This document shows positions 62,131-64,000 of a stretch of 64,000 nt of DNA, in pieces. The DNA lies in contig MEOL01000032.1 of NCBI GenBank assembly GCA_001769215.1, positions 173,203 to 237,202 on the forward strand. The letters run 5' to 3'. The translations under genes and the position numbers were made by a program. This DNA is from Bacteroidetes bacterium GWF2_41_31. GTDB lineage: Bacteria; Bacteroidota; Bacteroidia; Bacteroidales; F082. Under the pieces are notes generated by a model that saw only the letters and a program-made list of their open reading frames with translations, was not told the origin of the DNA and made no database searches. The stretch's first letter is position 1. Each line of letters begins with the position of its first letter.

Positions 62131-62652
62131 TTATTCATTTGGATTTTCTCCGGCGGCTACTTTTTGGATGATTTCAAAAATCTCGTCTTCGAGGCCTTCG
62201 TAATATGAAGTATGTTGATAAACCACCTCTCCATTACCGTTCAGAATAAAAGTGTGAGGGATCATGTTGACACTCATGGCGCGCTTAAAATCCCCGTTCG
62301 GGTCGAGGAGCATTTCCATGGTCCAGCCTTTTCCGCTGACAAAGGGCAACACTTTTGCCGTGGAACGCGCATCATCAATAGAAACTGCATAGATTTTCAC
62401 ACCTGTTTTATCAACCCATTCGGCATAGTTTTCATTGTAGGCATCCATTTCCAATTTACATGGTTTACACCAGAGCGCCCAAAAACTGATCATAATGGGC
62501 TTGCCATCGTTTGAAATATCCCGGGTATTAAACGAATTCCCGTCAAGGGATTTAATGATTACCGAAGGCAGTTTATTGCCGGTATTGCTTTCCTGTGCAA
62601 ACAGGACTACGCCAAATAAGACCATGGAGGCCATTACAAGTATTTTCTTCAT
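62131..62652 (-). CDS. TlpA-like thiol-disulfide oxidoreductase
   Basis: The protein has 173 residues from the ATG at 62652; the frame extends to 62712 but the signal peptide (about 1-19, ending LFAQE) begins here. It is a thioredoxin fold with the active site WCKPC (C62, C65), the conserved cis-proline near MIPHTFIL at about 132-139 and GEVVYQHTSY. It likely reduces disulfides in the periplasm, for instance in cytochrome c maturation. It is the first gene of the operon with DUF6029 and Omp28 genes; the next gene starts 31 bp downstream. Confidence 0.9.
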   Translation of the reverse strand: MKKILVMASMVLFGVVLFAQESNTGNKLPSVIIKSLDGNSFNTRDISNDGKPIMISFWALWCKPCKLEMDAYNENYAEWVDKTGVKIYAVSIDDARSTAKVLPFVSGKGWTMEMLLDPNGDFKRAMSVNMIPHTFILNGNGEVVYQHTSYYEGLEDEIFEIIQKVAAGENPNE

Positions 62653-62722
62653 GTGTAAGATTTTATCTTCCTTTTTCCACCTAAGACAACACCATGTTAA
62701 ATAATGTTGCACTTTTTTTTGA

Positions 62723-63706
62723 TTAAACCAGATAAACTTCGAGCAGTTTCACGTTCGTTGTTTCGGGTACAAAACTGATTTCCGACATGACAGCAGGCAC
62801 CAGAATGGCCTCGCCTGTGTTCAACAATATTGAATCCTCTTCCCATTGAAGCTGGCATTTACCTTCCACTCCGATATAAATGACAAAGGAATCCATGAGT
62901 ACCAGGTTTTTTTCCAGTATTTGATCGAAAAGGACGATGTTGGTCGTAAACTGAGGGCAATTCACTACCTCAGTAGTAGCATTCTGATGGGGATGGTATT
63001 CGGTTTTATAGTTTGATTCGTGCTTAAAGTCGATGGCTTCCAGGGCTTCTTCGGTATGCATTTCTCTGGAATTTCCCTGTGCATCTTTGCGGTCCCAGTC
63101 GTAAATGCGGTAGGTGGTGTCAGAAGTTTGCTGGATTTCGGCCAGTAAGGTACCGGGACCGATGGCATGCACACGTCCGGCAGGCATAAAAAACACATCC
63201 CCTTTTTCAACGCTCTCGAAATTCAGAATTTCTTTTAAGGTACCTTTCTCCATGTGATTCAGGTAGCTTTCCTGGTCCACAGGCTGATTAAATCCGCTGA
63301 TTAACTGAGCATTGGGTTGAGCTCCCAGGATATACCACATCTCGGTTTTTCCCTTACCGATATGGCGCTTCGCCGCCAGTTCATCATCGGGATGCACCTG
63401 GATGGAAAGCCAGTCGGCAGCATCGATAAATTTGATAAGCAAAGGGAATTCATTTCCAAATTGTTCGAAGTTTTTTTCGCCCACCAGATCACCCATATAG
63501 ATTTCTACCAGCTCATTGAGTTCATTTCCCTCCAGAAATCCATTTTCCACCAAAGTGGGATTGCCTTCAACGCCTGATATTACCCAGGCTTCGCCACAAT
63601 TGTCAAGTGTGCCGTAATCCATACCCAGTTTTGTTTTTAGTTGATGGCCACCCCAGATTTTTTCTTTAAAGACGGGTTTAAATTTGAAAGGATACAGATC
63701 GTTCAT
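62723..63706 (-). CDS. manA: Mannose-6-phosphate isomerase, class I
   Basis: The 327-residue cupin protein has the class I signature: FKPVFKEKIWGG at the N-terminus, LSIQVHPDDELA at about 95-106 with zinc ligands H and D, GKTEMWYIL with the zinc glutamate, and the FMPAGRVHAIG segment with a further histidine. It interconverts fructose-6-phosphate and mannose-6-phosphate, supplying mannose for glycan and nucleotide-sugar synthesis. It has its own -7 box at 63725-63732. Confidence 0.93.
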   Translation of the reverse strand: MNDLYPFKFKPVFKEKIWGGHQLKTKLGMDYGTLDNCGEAWVISGVEGNPTLVENGFLEGNELNELVEIYMGDLVGEKNFEQFGNEFPLLIKFIDAADWLSIQVHPDDELAAKRHIGKGKTEMWYILGAQPNAQLISGFNQPVDQESYLNHMEKGTLKEILNFESVEKGDVFFMPAGRVHAIGPGTLLAEIQQTSDTTYRIYDWDRKDAQGNSREMHTEEALEAIDFKHESNYKTEYHPHQNATTEVVNCPQFTTNIVLFDQILEKNLVLMDSFVIYIGVEGKCQLQWEEDSILLNTGEAILVPAVMSEISFVPETTNVKLLEVYLV

Positions 63707-63724
63707 TCTTAAAAATGTTTAGGG

Positions 63725-63732
63725 CAAAAATA
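63725..63732 (-). promoter_or_regulatory. -7 promoter box for manA
   Basis: Minus-strand TATTTTTG, ending 18 bp before the ATG at 63706. Confidence 0.6.
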
Positions 63733-64000
63733 ATGAAAACAGGGAAACGGAAGGAAGATTGTCGGTTTAATATCAGTGAAGCCTATCTGGTGAATGACAT
63801 GAGAAGATTAAATAATTCCGGAGAGCCGGGCTAAAGCCGCAGCTCAATGGATTGTGGAAAAAAATGACTATTCAAAATTCAGTGTCACTTCCCTGCCTAC
63901 CGGCCAGGCCAATGTCAATTAGTTAAGCTATTCTAGCGACTAATATTGTCGGGGTATTGCTGTTAGAGGTGTCAATTTTTAATGCCAGGATGAGTTCTTC
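63733..64000. other. Right-edge non-coding stretch
   Basis: No gene was identified. A GC-rich CCTGCCTACCGGCCAGG unit at 63892-63908 resembles the repeat at 39971-40028. A minus-strand frame of 25 codons ends at 63923 and is open to the window edge; it could be the tail of a gene outside, but it is too short to name. Confidence 0.4.

Noticed and set aside
63923..64000. C-terminal end of a minus-strand gene at the right edge
   Set aside because: Only 25 codons are visible and nothing identifies them; it is noted in the edge region but not called as a gene.

Overview
The window comes from a member of the Bacteroidota, probably a free-living relative of the Bacteroidales/Marinilabiliales. The signs are type IX secretion (T9SS) C-terminal sorting domains, S46 dipeptidyl-peptidase, a GH97 SusB-like glucosidase, Omp28 and DUF6029-like outer-membrane proteins, TPR-LuxR membrane regulators, and many copies of the Bacteroidota -7 promoter box TAnnTTTG a short way upstream of start codons. 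The box was used here to choose several starts. Base composition is moderately AT-rich and coding is dense on both strands.

Layout. 1-8210 (minus) is one chemosensory operon: cheW, cheR-TPR, cheW, MCP, cheA-REC, cheB and a receiver-histidine kinase that runs off the left edge. Its gene content matches the Wsp/alternative-cellular-function type, but the output is a phosphorelay kinase and not a GGDEF protein. 8211-8814 is non-coding and is followed by a DUF4143-type ATPase. 9959-12515 (minus) is a tight four-gene cassette (acyl carrier protein, VOC enzyme, polysaccharide deacetylase, AAC(3)-like acyltransferase). With the FkbH-like protein at 15246-16838 it suggests acyl/glyceryl decoration of a surface glycan. 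Three plus-strand genes for secreted or outer-membrane proteins (12725-15227) sit between the two parts, and a C10 homopolymer lies in the divergent promoter region. FkbH is 12 bp downstream of a fused IcmF-type acyl-CoA mutase.

20280-20990 holds a GxxExxY gene flanked by 94-bp direct repeats. Next come an S46 peptidase, a tolC-tetR-mfp-RND efflux operon, a secreted TonB-CTD/TPR protein, an S41 peptidase lipoprotein and an NTF2-like lipoprotein. 33222-43654 is mostly housekeeping: proline dehydrogenase, yceD-rpmF-fabH, an M14 peptidase, an acyl-CoA synthetase, a PHP phosphatase, a small Cys-containing gene and gltX-folB-CWC. 43699-48582 pairs a large T9SS-exported repeat protein with a TPR-LuxR regulator, followed by tRNA-Cys.

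48950-57809 contains a small lipoprotein, a duplicated tetrahaem cytochrome lipoprotein behind an Rrf2 regulator, a TonB protein, a GNAT, a GH97 glucosidase, an MBL hydrolase, cutC and yraN. The right end has a pseudouridine synthase with a repetitive basic N-terminus, a TlpA-DUF6029-Omp28 operon and manA. No CRISPR array, prophage, insertion sequence or rRNA was seen. The most unusual items are the Wsp-like operon with a kinase output, the split FkbH/ACP glycan cassette, the GxxExxY repeat unit, the TlpA-DUF6029-Omp28 operon, and several genes with exact internal duplications.
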